A stretch of 59,831 nt of DNA from Cyclobacteriaceae bacterium (GCA_022842845.1 JALHOT010000001.1:1-59831); one strand, 5' to 3'. Shown: positions 36,792 through 46,298, numbered from the stretch's first letter. A program made the numbers and translations. The notes: generated by a model not told the origin, from the sequence alone.

Positions 36792-37721
36792 CTAGGGCTT
36801 TTTCTCAAAGAAATCGCGGTTTTTTACCAGACGGGCTAACTTTCGATTGTCTATCCAGGCCAGCTTGTTTTGCCCCACACGACAAGCGGTTTTTCCTGTC
36901 TGCACGACCGGAAGAATAGAAAGCGTATAGGTGCGACTGGCTATATCACTCACCTGAATGGTGAAAACAGGCTCCTGCTTGCTCATACTATCTATCAATG
37001 CCGTGTTGTATTCATCAACGGTAAGCAAAGAAACGGCATCTAAAAAGTCATTGAGTTTGGTGGTGTCTGTTGCTAAGCCTGCAATTCCGAAATAGCCATC
37101 CTCAAGGGAAACAGAAAATCCTTTACGCTCATCGTTAGGATATTCAGCCACCAGGCTTTTAAAGTTAGTCCAGTTAAAAGCAAAAACATATTTATCCCAC
37201 CAGGCCGCTTCGTCTAACTCAAAAATACCCGATACATACACACGATAACCCGGTATGTGCATGAGGTAAGCCTGGTTATTCTGATCAATAAAATAGGCAG
37301 CTGTTTTTTTATCGTTACCACCTACCAGAAAAGATTTACTGAGCTGCTCTCCTTCAAATAACTTTACGGTAACACCATTGACTTTTGAAACAGACACGAT
37401 CGAATCATTATTAGCTCCGGTTATCGGGCGCTTCACTTCAGCTTGTAAAAGCGTGGCAAATAAAACATCAATCATATCCCGATCGGCCACCTCTCGGTCA
37501 TTAACCATCCACCGCGTGCCATTGAACGACAAGGCAACCATACCACTGGACGATTGCAGCTCCACCCGGTTAATTGTCTTTGTGTCCTTTACTTGAAACA
37601 AGTCCTTGTTTTCCACTGCTGGCTCACCACGCATGGCAACATAAGCGAGCACTGCTGTAATGCCCGATAGCAGCAACAGTACCGTGAACAAAGTCTTATT
37701 TCTTTTTTCCTGCAAAGCCAT
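36792..37721 (-). CDS. DUF4340 protein
   Basis: The 309-residue protein has one N-terminal membrane helix (about 10-30) and a periplasmic DUF4340 region, with WMVNDREVADRDMIDVLFATLLQA and the FNWTNFKSLVAEYP segment. It starts 5 bases after gldG and is part of the gld operon. DUF4340 and GldG-like proteins often lie together with ABC transporters in other phyla, so it probably works with the transporter outside the membrane. Confidence 0.88.
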   Translation of the reverse strand: MALQEKRNKTLFTVLLLLSGITAVLAYVAMRGEPAVENKDLFQVKDTKTINRVELQSSSGMVALSFNGTRWMVNDREVADRDMIDVLFATLLQAEVKRPITGANNDSIVSVSKVNGVTVKLFEGEQLSKSFLVGGNDKKTAAYFIDQNNQAYLMHIPGYRVYVSGIFELDEAAWWDKYVFAFNWTNFKSLVAEYPNDERKGFSVSLEDGYFGIAGLATDTTKLNDFLDAVSLLTVDEYNTALIDSMSKQEPVFTIQVSDIASRTYTLSILPVVQTGKTACRVGQNKLAWIDNRKLARLVKNRDFFEKKP

Positions 37722-37726
37722 CCTTT

Positions 37727-39430
37727 CTATTTACTGCTACTATTAAAATTAGCAAAGCGCCTTTTACGCCAGTAACTCCAAATCCAACCAAACAATACAA
37801 TAAGAATAACAGGCAAGCCCACATTGAGTAGTTGCCAGAAACCTTTTTCGTTTTTCACCTTCTCCTTATCGAGTGGGCGAATCTTCACCTCTTTGGTGCG
37901 AGCAGTTAGTAGTCCATTATCTTCTACCAGCCAGGCTACAGCATTGATCAGCAACTCCTGATTAGCAAAGGTGTAATTCGAGAAGCGATCGAAGCCCAGC
38001 ATCTGCGGCTGGCCATTGCGAGGATTGATGTCGTTGCGAGCCAGGTCTCCATCGCCTATAACGATCATACGGGTTGCTTTACTGCTTTCTAGCATAGCAG
38101 TACCTTCTTCACCCTGAGGCACAAATCTATTTTTATATAAGGAAGTGAAGCTTCCTTCTGCCAAGTAGCCTAGCGGAACAAATGATTGTGTAAAATCTTG
38201 CGGACGAAGCGTATTTCTGATATCATTAATGCTTACGCGTACCGGTGCCGTTAAGGTTCTGGAATACTGAGAACTCAGCATGATAGCGGTGCGCTGAACT
38301 CCTTCTGCCTTTACCGTATCTATGCTGCTGGCAAAATGCATGGCGACTGCATCGAGATTGCGTGTGATCTCATGCGAAGCATAGCGATTCACCAAAGGAA
38401 AGAAGGGCCAATCGAGCAATTGCATTTGCGGCTGACCATCAGCAGTGCCCGTTACCACCGGATAGAGAGCTGCTGCCCGGTCTTGTACTAAATCAAGGTT
38501 GATGCGAAAACCATACTTAAACAACTGATCATCGAGGTTGAGATCGTAAGGAAAAGCAAAGTAATCTTCACGAGAAGCACTATCTACAGAAGCTTCAAGC
38601 TTGTCAATTAAAAACATCACCCTCCCACCCTTCATGATGTATTGGTCGAGCAAAAATTTATCCTGATCGGAGAAGCGAAGGCGAGGTTTGGCAACGATCA
38701 AGGCATCCGCCTGAGCCAAACCTTCCTTGTCTGATAATAATAATTCCTTCACATCATACTGCTCGGACAGTGCGCTAGCCAAGCTCGCAATTTCCAGACT
38801 TTCTAATTCACCGTGACCTTTCACGAGGGCAATCTGCTTGCGATCATTATTACTCAACTTATAAATGGCATTGGCCAATTCATACTCAACACCTTCGATC
38901 GATTGGTTAATCACCCCTTCGGAGCCTCCCTCTGCACTATTACCTTTTAGTAAATTCACACCCGTTTCAAAACCAGCATACGATACCAAGGCTCCCGGGA
39001 AAATAATTTTCTCAACACGCTGCCCGTCTTTGGTATCAATCACATTCCTGGCCTGCACGCCACGCGCAGCAAGGTCTTGCATGAATTCATTTCTTGCCTT
39101 CTCCCCGATGGCGGTAGCAGGATCAGTAAACACAAAGCGCACCTTGCCTTTAGAGTACACACGAAACTCTTCTAAAATTTCTTTGATCGAACGTTGAAAG
39201 CGTGTGAAACTTGGATTTAAATCGCCTGCCAGAAATATTTCTATGTACACAGGTTCTTCCAATTGCTGTAAGAGTGCTTTGGTAGGCTCTTTAATACTGA
39301 AGCGTTTTTCTTCCGTAAGGTCTATCCGAACAAAATAAAAGTAGGCCAATAAATTAATGAACACAACCAACACCAGTCCGTTGGCCAGGAGTAAAGCATC
39401 TCCCAATTGTTTGCTATGCCACTTTACCAT
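37727..39430 (-). CDS. gldG: Gliding-associated ABC transporter protein GldG
   Basis: The 567-residue protein has an N-terminal membrane helix (about 15-35), a large extracytoplasmic region (EKRFSIKEPTKALLQQLEEP, then KIIFPGALVSYAG, and ALIVAKPRLRFSDQDKFLLD), and a C-terminal membrane helix near 535-555. It matches GldG, the non-ATPase partner of GldA/GldF. Its start overlaps the end of gldF by 7 bases. Confidence 0.9.
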   Translation of the reverse strand: MVKWHSKQLGDALLLANGLVLVVFINLLAYFYFVRIDLTEEKRFSIKEPTKALLQQLEEPVYIEIFLAGDLNPSFTRFQRSIKEILEEFRVYSKGKVRFVFTDPATAIGEKARNEFMQDLAARGVQARNVIDTKDGQRVEKIIFPGALVSYAGFETGVNLLKGNSAEGGSEGVINQSIEGVEYELANAIYKLSNNDRKQIALVKGHGELESLEIASLASALSEQYDVKELLLSDKEGLAQADALIVAKPRLRFSDQDKFLLDQYIMKGGRVMFLIDKLEASVDSASREDYFAFPYDLNLDDQLFKYGFRINLDLVQDRAAALYPVVTGTADGQPQMQLLDWPFFPLVNRYASHEITRNLDAVAMHFASSIDTVKAEGVQRTAIMLSSQYSRTLTAPVRVSINDIRNTLRPQDFTQSFVPLGYLAEGSFTSLYKNRFVPQGEEGTAMLESSKATRMIVIGDGDLARNDINPRNGQPQMLGFDRFSNYTFANQELLINAVAWLVEDNGLLTARTKEVKIRPLDKEKVKNEKGFWQLLNVGLPVILIVLFGWIWSYWRKRRFANFNSSSK

Positions 39431-40152
39431 GAGCGTGCGGATAAAATGGTTTTGGTGAATAATAACATTAAGCCGGAAAGGCTTATGAAATAAATAACAT
39501 CACGGCTGTCAATCAAGCCTCTGCTCAAGGTTTCGTAGTGATATAAAATTCCCAGTTGCTTAATCAGCAATGACAAAGAGGCTATGCTGGTCAAAGAGGC
39601 GGCTGAATGAAAGCCCGTAAAAAAGATGAAGCAAAGAAAAGCTGCCAAGACAAAAGACACAATTTGGTTATTTGTCATGGCCGATGCCAATAAACCAATA
39701 GCACAAAATATACTGCTTAACAAAACAATGCCTATATAAGATCCAATAACAGCCGAAGTGTCGATGTTCCCTGCAGGATTGCCCAGCGCACTAATAGAAT
39801 AAAAATACAAGATTGTAGGTAAGAGCGTGATCAGTACCAAGAACAGGGAAGCAAAGAATTTGCCCATGATAATGTCCCAATCAGTTAAGGGTTTAGTGAA
39901 TAATAAATCCAAGGTGCCTGCTTTCCTTTCTTCAGCGAAAGAACGCATGGTAACAGCTGGAATTAAAAAAATAAATATGTAGGGTGCCAGGCTGAATAAG
40001 GTCCCCATATCTGCAAATCCATACTCCAATACTGAGGTGTCTGGAAAAACCCAGACCAGTAAACCCATGGCAGTTAAAAACACCACCATCACCAGGTACG
40101 CAATTAATGAATTGAGGTAAGCGCTGAACTCTTTGTTAAATACTGAGATCAT
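39424..40152 (-). CDS. gldF: ABC transporter permease GldF
   Basis: The 242-residue protein has six predicted membrane helices and the family pattern AVTMRSFAEERKAGTLDLLFTKPL after helix 2. It is the permease of the GldA/F/G transporter. The gene overlaps gldA by 4 bases (ATGA). In Flavobacterium johnsoniae gldF and gldG are adjacent while gldA lies elsewhere; here all three are together. Confidence 0.9.
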   Translation of the reverse strand: MISVFNKEFSAYLNSLIAYLVMVVFLTAMGLLVWVFPDTSVLEYGFADMGTLFSLAPYIFIFLIPAVTMRSFAEERKAGTLDLLFTKPLTDWDIIMGKFFASLFLVLITLLPTILYFYSISALGNPAGNIDTSAVIGSYIGIVLLSSIFCAIGLLASAMTNNQIVSFVLAAFLCFIFFTGFHSAASLTSIASLSLLIKQLGILYHYETLSRGLIDSRDVIYFISLSGLMLLFTKTILSARSW

Positions 40153-41087
40153 AGGACGCCAGGTTGATTGGTGAGTTCCTGAAAAATACTTTCCAAGCTT
40201 TGTTGCTCCTGCTTCAGGCTTAGCAATGATAAATTTTTATCAGCGGCCATTCTAAAAATCGTAGCCCTTACATCCAGGCCTTCTTCCGCTTCTATTCTGT
40301 ACTTAACAGTACTTGTATTTGATTCTTTCAGTTGCTGAATGTGTTTCACCCCAGCGATACCTGCGGAAAAAGGATTCTCGCTTACACTTTCAAACTCTAC
40401 AGTGAACACATGGCTTTTCATGGTGCTATACAAATCACTCAGGCGAGCATCTGTTATTATTTTACCACGATTGATGATCACAACCCTTTCGCACAAGGCT
40501 TCTACCTCTTGCATAATGTGCGTAGAGAAAATAACCGTTTTATGCTTGCTCACTTCCTTGATGAGGCTTCTGATCTCCACCAACTGGTTGGGATCCAAAC
40601 CCGATGTGGGCTCGTCCAACAACAATACCTTGGGGTCGTGTAACAAAGCCTGGGCAAGTCCTACGCGCTGCCGGTAGCCCTTCGACAAGGTTTCTATTTT
40701 CTTATTCTGCTCCAGGCTAAGGCCGCAACGTTCTACCATTTCGCCCACCTTGTTTTTGAGCACCCCTCCTCGCAAGCCATGAAGACTCCCCATAAATTGA
40801 AGATACTCATGCACATACATGTCGAGGTAAAGTGGATTGTGTTCTGGCAAATAGCCAATCACTTTTTTGACCTCCATCACATGGTCGGTCACCGAAAAGC
40901 CTGCCACCTCCACATGGCCGGCACTAGGTGGGACTAAGCCTGTGGCTACCTTAAAAGTGGTTGACTTGCCGGCACCATTAGGTCCTAAAAAGCCCAGCAC
41001 CTCCCCTTCCTGAACAGAAAAGGAAACATCATGCAAGGCCCTCTGGGTGCCGTAAATCTTGCTCAGCTGACTAACCGTTAAGGACAT
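40149..41087 (-). CDS. gldA: ABC transporter ATP-binding protein GldA
   Basis: The 312-residue protein has Walker A GPNGAGKST, the signature LSKGYRQRVGLAQAL and Walker B VLLLDEPTSGLD, then a C-terminal extension beyond the 220-residue ATPase core. It heads the operon gldA-gldF-gldG-DUF4340. The transporter is linked to gliding in Flavobacterium; its cargo is unknown. Other bacteria have similar ABC-2 systems, so the gld names rest on the three-gene match. Confidence 0.9.
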   Translation of the reverse strand: MSLTVSQLSKIYGTQRALHDVSFSVQEGEVLGFLGPNGAGKSTTFKVATGLVPPSAGHVEVAGFSVTDHVMEVKKVIGYLPEHNPLYLDMYVHEYLQFMGSLHGLRGGVLKNKVGEMVERCGLSLEQNKKIETLSKGYRQRVGLAQALLHDPKVLLLDEPTSGLDPNQLVEIRSLIKEVSKHKTVIFSTHIMQEVEALCERVVIINRGKIITDARLSDLYSTMKSHVFTVEFESVSENPFSAGIAGVKHIQQLKESNTSTVKYRIEAEEGLDVRATIFRMAADKNLSLLSLKQEQQSLESIFQELTNQPGVL

Positions 41088-41103
41088 ACTTGTTTAAAGG
41101 GCA

Positions 41104-41111
41104 CAAAACTA
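41104..41111 (-). promoter_or_regulatory. -7 box of the gldA operon
   Basis: The minus strand reads TAGTTTTG, a full match to TAnnTTTG, 16 bases before the gldA ATG. Confidence 0.5.
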
Positions 41112-41211
41112 TCAAAAATATCATCATTTAGGGCTTTATAAAGACCAATGCCATGGTGTTAATAAGTGTTAAGCTCGTCATTTTTCCTGTGTGGCATTTT
41201 CATTTTTGGCT

Positions 41212-41219
41212 TACCTTCG
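41212..41219 (+). promoter_or_regulatory. -7-like box of the TlpA-like gene
   Basis: TACCTTCG, one base off TAnnTTTG, lies 54 bases before the ATG at 41274 and is divergent from the gldA promoter. Confidence 0.35.
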
Positions 41220-41273
41220 CGGCATCTGGCCCATTAATTGCCAGCAAACTAACTCGTTATTATAGACTTGCTT

Positions 41274-42722
41274 ATGAAACGATTTTTCTTCCCTCTTTTT
41301 CTTATCTGCTTCGCCAGCAGTGCTTTTGCACAAGCACCCGCTTATAAATTAGATTTCAAGATTGAGGGCCTCAATGACACAACGCTCTTACTGGGGCATT
41401 ATTACGGAGAGAGCACTTATGCCAAAGACACGGCCAAGTCTGTGAATGGCGCCTTTACTTTCGATGGTAAGAAAGCACTCCCTCCAGGTGTGTACTTTAT
41501 AATCAAAGGTAAAAGCCGTTTGTTCGAGATCTTGATTGGCAGCAACCAGCAGTTCTCGCTGACTACCTCAACCAAAGATTACATCGCCAATATGCAGGTA
41601 AAAGGCGACTATGATAATCAGCTGTTTTTCGAAAACATGCGATTTAATGTAGAGCGCAATGTAGAAGCAGAGCCGTATGTAAAAATTTTACAGGATAGCA
41701 CCCTTAAAGAAGAAGACAAGAAAGCAGCCCGTGAAGCCCTTACCAAGATTAATGATAAGGTCATGGCCTATCAGAATGAGATCATTTCCAAGTATCCTGA
41801 TTCTTTCACAGCCAAGCTTTTTAAAACTACCAAGAAGATTGATGTACCCGAGCCACCCAAAAAAGCCGATGGCACTATCGACTCTACTTTTCAACTGCGC
41901 TATTACCGCGAGCACTACTTCGATAACTTCGACTTAAGCGATGAAGCACTGATCCGCTTACCGCGCAATCTATACAAGGAGAAAGTAGAAGAATACCTTG
42001 ACAGACTTTTTGTGCCCGATGCCGATACCCTTACACTGGCCATCAATAAACTGATTGCCAAGACAAAAAAGAACCAGGAAACTTACAAATACCTCACCTG
42101 GATTTGCTTACTCAAATACCAACAACCTAAATACATGGGTCTGGACAATGTGTATGTAAACCTATTCGACAAATACTTCGCCTCCGGAGAGATGAACTTC
42201 TGGGTGAATGATAAACTGAAACAAAATCTAAAGGAGCAAGCTGATCGCATACGTTCCAGTGCACTGGGTAAAAAATCCAATAATCTCATTTTACGCGATG
42301 TCAACAGTCAGATGCGCTCGATGCATAGCATGACTAACAAGTACACAGTGCTCTTCATCTTCGATCCGGATTGCGGACATTGCCGTAAAGAGACTCCGAA
42401 ATTGGTGGAGTTCAAGAATAACACCAAAATGGATGTAGGCATCTACACAGTTTCTGCCGATACCTCCATGAGCAAGACAAAAAAGTTTGTGCAGGAATTT
42501 AAAATGGAAAAGTTTGTGAACACCTGCTTCTATTACAGTGCGGTGGGCAATTACCGCGACTTGTACGATGCAGAAACAACCCCAACCATTTACATCTTAG
42601 ACCGTGAAAAGAAAATTATTGGCCGAAAGATACCAGCTGTTGAAGAGATCGGTCCTTTCATAGAACGCTACGAAAAATTTCAGGCCAATAAAAACAAAGC
42701 CAGCACTAAAACCAGCCCTTAG
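41274..42722 (+). CDS. TlpA-like thiol-disulfide protein with DUF4369/DUF5106-type N-terminus
   Basis: The ATG at 41274 starts a clean signal peptide, MKRFFFPLFLICFASSAFAQ; the TTG at 41268 adds two residues. The mature protein (about 460 residues) has an N-terminal beta-rich domain (FKIEGLNDTTLLLGHYYGE), a helical middle, and a C-terminal thioredoxin domain with the CxxC site as DPDCGHCRKETPKL near residue 365. Two further Cys residues are few, so CGHC is the redox site. Periplasmic thiol-disulfide exchange is expected; the substrate is unknown. Confidence 0.9.
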   Translation: MKRFFFPLFLICFASSAFAQAPAYKLDFKIEGLNDTTLLLGHYYGESTYAKDTAKSVNGAFTFDGKKALPPGVYFIIKGKSRLFEILIGSNQQFSLTTSTKDYIANMQVKGDYDNQLFFENMRFNVERNVEAEPYVKILQDSTLKEEDKKAAREALTKINDKVMAYQNEIISKYPDSFTAKLFKTTKKIDVPEPPKKADGTIDSTFQLRYYREHYFDNFDLSDEALIRLPRNLYKEKVEEYLDRLFVPDADTLTLAINKLIAKTKKNQETYKYLTWICLLKYQQPKYMGLDNVYVNLFDKYFASGEMNFWVNDKLKQNLKEQADRIRSSALGKKSNNLILRDVNSQMRSMHSMTNKYTVLFIFDPDCGHCRKETPKLVEFKNNTKMDVGIYTVSADTSMSKTKKFVQEFKMEKFVNTCFYYSAVGNYRDLYDAETTPTIYILDREKKIIGRKIPAVEEIGPFIERYEKFQANKNKASTKTSP

Positions 42723-42753
42723 GCTATTGCTATTATAACTAGATAGGCTTAAT

Positions 42754-42793
42754 AAAAGCTGCCCGGTATCATGCCTGGCAGCTTTTTTCTTAT
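42754..42793 (+). terminator. Terminator after the TlpA-like gene
   Basis: AAAAGCTGCC (42754-42763) and GGCAGCTTTT (42777-42786) form a 10-bp stem that continues inwards, followed by more T residues. Confidence 0.75.
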
Positions 42794-42923
42794 ACCCAAT
42801 ACTGCCGAAAATCTGCTTCCTGCTTGCCATTCTGACCCTTAAAACTTCATTTTTTCGAAAATTTATGTGCTTAGGTGCAACTATTTACCCCCATAAGAGT
42901 ATCTAAGGAGTAAATAGTATTGT

Positions 42924-43391
42924 ATGGCATTCCTCGACACCCTCTTCGCAAAGAAAAAACCAGCCTTGAAAGCCAAGTGCCCCATTACCAAAGAAAGCAT
43001 AGAAACCGGTTTTGGGTACATGCTCACTACAGCAGAGGTAGTCTCTTCCAAAAAATATTGGGACATGGTGATGACAGAACCAGAAACGATGTCGTACACC
43101 GTTTCGCATTTTAAAAACCAGAGCAGCGGCACCCACATGCGCAGCATCATCTTCGAAAAGTATTCATCCATGCAACAACCCTGGATGGTGTCTGACTCTT
43201 GTATGAACTTATTTGAAGACAGTGTAGACAAACACGAGGCGAGGGCACGCGCGAAGAAGTGGTGGGAAAGTCAGGGCAATTTTATACCAGCCCAATCAGG
43301 TGCCGCCACTGAAGTGCTCGATTCAAACACATTTAAAAATTGGAAAGATTATGCTGTGCTGGAAGCAGGGCGTAATCGCGTTGTTCTATAA
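42924..43391 (+). CDS. Hypothetical protein of 155 residues
   Basis: No family is recognised. The protein begins MAFLDTLFAKKKPALKAKCP and has no signal peptide or membrane helix. It has three Cys residues: CPIT near residue 19, SDSCMN near 92, and no clear metal motif. Aromatic residues are frequent in the middle (KKYWDMVM, KKWWESQG). AAGGAG lies 13 bases before the ATG. It is probably a soluble cytoplasmic protein. It ends before a good terminator. Confidence 0.6.
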   Translation: MAFLDTLFAKKKPALKAKCPITKESIETGFGYMLTTAEVVSSKKYWDMVMTEPETMSYTVSHFKNQSSGTHMRSIIFEKYSSMQQPWMVSDSCMNLFEDSVDKHEARARAKKWWESQGNFIPAQSGAATEVLDSNTFKNWKDYAVLEAGRNRVVL

Positions 43392-43419
43392 GATACTATT
43401 CATAGGTTTAGGTTTGAAG

Positions 43420-43458
43420 AACCCTTTCGGCAGTCGGCTCGAAAGGGTTTTTCTTTTT
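43420..43458 (+). terminator. Terminator after the 155-residue protein gene
   Basis: ACCCTTTCG (43421-43429) and CGAAAGGGT (43440-43448) form a 9-bp stem, followed by a T-rich tail. Confidence 0.75.
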
Positions 43459-43472
43459 GGATTTGCCCAGAA

Positions 43473-44789
43473 ATGATACCTTTAAGAAAACACGTGCCTT
43501 TGAAACCTGCCTCCCCGATTACACAATGGCTGAGCCGCACCAACGGTTTCGCATTTTCATTATACACTGCCTTTGCTGCCTTTTGTTTATACACTTGCAT
43601 TTTTGCCTTGCGTAAAACTTTTGGTGTTGCTACCTACGAAAACAATGCCGTTGCCGGAGTTGACTTTAAAGTATGGATGGTCATCTTCCAACTGATTGGC
43701 TACATGCTTTCTAAGTTCATCGGTATTAAAGTAGTGTCAGAGTTGGGCGCGCATGCCCGTGCCAAGGGCATACTCATCATGGTAAGCGTGGCGAGTATTT
43801 CGTGGTTATTTTTTGCCCTCACACCTACGCCTTACAATCTCATTTTTTTATTCTTCAACGGACTGCCCCTGGGCATGGTGTGGGGTATGGTATTTGGGTA
43901 TTTAGAAGGGCGTAAGTTCACAGAAGTATTAGGTGCAAGTTTATCAGTCAGTTTTATTTTCTCCTCTGGTTTTGCTAAAACCATTGGGGGCTTGATTATG
44001 CAACAAGGCATCTCTGAGTATTGGATGCCCTTTGTTTCTTCTTGCTTGTTTTTCATTCCACTGCTCACCTTCTTATGGCTGTTGGATAAAATACCAGCGC
44101 CTACTGCGGAAGATGAACAACTGCGGACCAAGCGCGCCCCGATGTCGGGCAAAGAGCGCATGCGTTTTACCCTCACCTTTCTACCCGGTTTAATTTTACT
44201 GGTGCTCACCTACACCTTGCTTACCGTGTACCGCGATTTTCGCGACAACTTTTCTTCAGAGATTTGGATCTCTTTAGGCTATGGCGACAAGCCTTCTATT
44301 TTTACTTCCACCGAAGTGCCTGTAACCATTGTTGTGTTGATTGTGATTGGTAGTTTGATGCTGATCAAAAACAATTTTACCGCCATGATGGTCAACCACC
44401 TCATTGTGCTGTTGGGATTCATTACCGTTGGGATCAGCACTTATGCCTTTCAGCAAGCCTGGATCAGCGCACCAACCTGGATGGTGCTCATTGGCATGGG
44501 CTTGTACTTCGGTTACATACAATTCAATAGTATATTTTTCGATCGACTGATCGCCACCTTTCGCTATGTGAGCACGGTAGGCTTTCTTATATACCTCGCA
44601 GATTCGATCGGCTACTTAGGCAGCGCTTCTGTATTGTTCTACCGCGAATTCGGGCAAAAGGAACTTAGTTGGCTGGAGTTCTTCATGCAAGGTGGCTACA
44701 TACTCTCTGTAGTAGGGAGTGTACTCATCCTGCTCTCCTTAGTTTATTTTATCAAGAAGCACAAAAGCTGGCATGCACCAGGTGTTTAA
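43473..44789 (+). CDS. DUF5690 membrane protein (MFS-like)
   Basis: The 438-residue protein has about 12 membrane helices. It matches the DUF5690 pattern as I recall it: FCLYTCIFALRKTFGVATY, FIGIKVVSELGAHARAKGI, LIFLFFNGLPLGMVWGMVFG with the conserved YLEGRKFTEVLGA, and YRDFRDNFSSEIW. It looks like a distant MFS carrier. No substrate is known. Confidence 0.85.
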   Translation: MIPLRKHVPLKPASPITQWLSRTNGFAFSLYTAFAAFCLYTCIFALRKTFGVATYENNAVAGVDFKVWMVIFQLIGYMLSKFIGIKVVSELGAHARAKGILIMVSVASISWLFFALTPTPYNLIFLFFNGLPLGMVWGMVFGYLEGRKFTEVLGASLSVSFIFSSGFAKTIGGLIMQQGISEYWMPFVSSCLFFIPLLTFLWLLDKIPAPTAEDEQLRTKRAPMSGKERMRFTLTFLPGLILLVLTYTLLTVYRDFRDNFSSEIWISLGYGDKPSIFTSTEVPVTIVVLIVIGSLMLIKNNFTAMMVNHLIVLLGFITVGISTYAFQQAWISAPTWMVLIGMGLYFGYIQFNSIFFDRLIATFRYVSTVGFLIYLADSIGYLGSASVLFYREFGQKELSWLEFFMQGGYILSVVGSVLILLSLVYFIKKHKSWHAPGV

Positions 44790-44822
44790 GACTGGTGTAC
44801 CCAAAGTCTTTCAACAACAGTT

Positions 44823-44969
44823 TTATTTTTTAGCTGTAGCCTTAGGTTTCTTGGTTTCTTTGATGGTAGTAAGTCCTTCGACCTGCGCACGCTTGTCTTT
44901 GCGCTGGTAGCGCTTTTCGCTTACAATCTTAAGGTTTTCAAGTGCTTTAATCTCTTCCCTGGTTTTCAT
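44823..44969 (-). CDS. Small basic protein, 48 residues
   Basis: An ORF from ATG at 44969 to TAA at 44825-44823 codes for 48 residues starting MKTREEIKALENLKIVSEKR and ending KPKATAKK. It is very rich in Lys and Glu, with a helical N-terminal half and a Lys/Ala/Pro tail like that of nucleic-acid-binding small proteins. A -7-like box TAGCTTTC (44999-44992) and a palindrome at 45023-45034 lie upstream. Coding is likely but not proven. Confidence 0.5.
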   Translation of the reverse strand: MKTREEIKALENLKIVSEKRYQRKDKRAQVEGLTTIKETKKPKATAKK

Positions 44970-45022
44970 AACGTTGTTGTTTAGCACAGAAGAAAGCTAG
45001 CCAATCTACTCTTGTTTGCCTA

Positions 45023-45034
45023 TGATAATTATCA
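45023..45034. promoter_or_regulatory. Palindrome TGATAATTATCA
   Basis: A perfect 12-bp palindrome lies about 55 bases upstream of the 48-residue protein gene, just beyond its likely -33 region, and past the end of the GNAT-like gene. It resembles binding sites rich in GATAAT, such as Fur-type sites, but is too short to name. Confidence 0.3.
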
Positions 45035-45086
45035 GCATAAGGGAATAAAACAGCAGTATTAGACAGTTGCGATACCTACATTAATC

Positions 45087-46163
45087 TTAAGAAAGATCAC
45101 GCACAGAAATATATACTGGCCTGGAGTGTTGTTGTGCCAAGAAACCATCATCCAGGCCCTGATAGCGCGCAATAACATGGCCGTGTACTTCGGGAGCCAA
45201 TTTTGACAATATACCCAAACGCAGCTGTTGCGTAATTTGATAAAGCGATGAATCTGTATCAAGCACTATCAAAGCAGTGTGCAAGCCATGACGATGGAGC
45301 AGTGCTTCCAACAATTGCCCCAATATTTTTTCAGCACCGGGTTTGCAATACAAAGCTTCTGTAGCCAGAAACTTAAAGTTTTTAGACAGCAGCCTCGATA
45401 AAATCGGCATAAGATGAAAGACATTGAGCAGCACCTTACCATATCTTCCTGCGAGCGTCATGATGCGCCAGGCATCAGGATCAACCTGTAGTCCTGCCAG
45501 CATTTCACCCTGCTCGTTTTCTACATAATAGTACGTGCCCCTGAGGTTTTCGAGTTGGAAGTGATGATAGTCTGCATAAAAAGATCGGAGCCGCTTGATT
45601 ACCTTCTCATCATCAGCACTTGCTTGTTGAATCGTTAAATGACTATTGGCTTTAGGGAATAGCCTGCTGAATAGGCGCGTGGTATAATGGCGGATGGGAA
45701 TGAATCCAAATTCCTGACAAACGTTGGCTGAGCGCGGATTGCGCGGATCGACATAGGCATAATGAAAGAAAGGCATAGTCGCAGAATCCACTAAACCAAC
45801 ACCTTGTAATAAGCTTTTAATTTCTGCCCGCAAGGCAGATGCTTTAACCTGCGTTGTAGCCACAGGAATGCCTTTCAGCCTGAAGCCTTCTGCAAAAGCG
45901 AAGTAACGAATATAGAAACCTGTGATACCCTGAAAATTGCGTTCGCAAAAACAACAGGTAGCCACGACCTTGTTTTGACGTTGCAGGGTAATGAAGTGAG
46001 GCTGTGCAATGGAGTAAAGCTTTTGTCTTACCCCCATGTGTTGATATAACATGCTTAGCCCTGGTGTACCGATGACATTGTCTTTGAGCAAGGCTTCTAT
46101 GGTAGGAGAAGCTTTTGTTTGTATCCGCAGGTATTGATAGTCCAAAACAAATGAGTTAAGCAT
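45087..46163 (-). CDS. Putative GNAT-like acetyltransferase (double domain)
   Basis: The 358-residue protein (ATG at 46163) has a GNAT-like pattern in the first half, with YVDPRNPRSANVCQEFGFIP like motif A/B of acyltransferases. The second half (about 205-358) looks like a second such domain, with LAGLQVDPDAWRI and EKILGQLLEALLHRHG. No substrate is clear. An earlier ATG at 46214 is possible, but TACCTTCG, a -7-like box (46173-46166), lies between the two. Confidence 0.55.
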   Translation of the reverse strand: MLNSFVLDYQYLRIQTKASPTIEALLKDNVIGTPGLSMLYQHMGVRQKLYSIAQPHFITLQRQNKVVATCCFCERNFQGITGFYIRYFAFAEGFRLKGIPVATTQVKASALRAEIKSLLQGVGLVDSATMPFFHYAYVDPRNPRSANVCQEFGFIPIRHYTTRLFSRLFPKANSHLTIQQASADDEKVIKRLRSFYADYHHFQLENLRGTYYYVENEQGEMLAGLQVDPDAWRIMTLAGRYGKVLLNVFHLMPILSRLLSKNFKFLATEALYCKPGAEKILGQLLEALLHRHGLHTALIVLDTDSSLYQITQQLRLGILSKLAPEVHGHVIARYQGLDDGFLAQQHSRPVYISVRDLS

Positions 46164-46286
46164 AACGAAGGTAGCAGGATGATGGAACTGTTCATAATGT
46201 ATGCAGAACAGCATTCAGCCAGTTACTGCTTGCGCGCAGCCAACACTACTGTAAGCAGTAGAATTTTTCTAATCAATACCATGCGC

Positions 46287-46294
46287 TTATTTTG
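46287..46294 (+). promoter_or_regulatory. -7-like box at the DUF4268 start
   Basis: TTATTTTG, one base off TAnnTTTG, is followed by CAGG and the ATG at 46299. The spacing is the same four bases seen in other places in the window. Confidence 0.35.
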
Positions 46295-46298
46295 CAGG

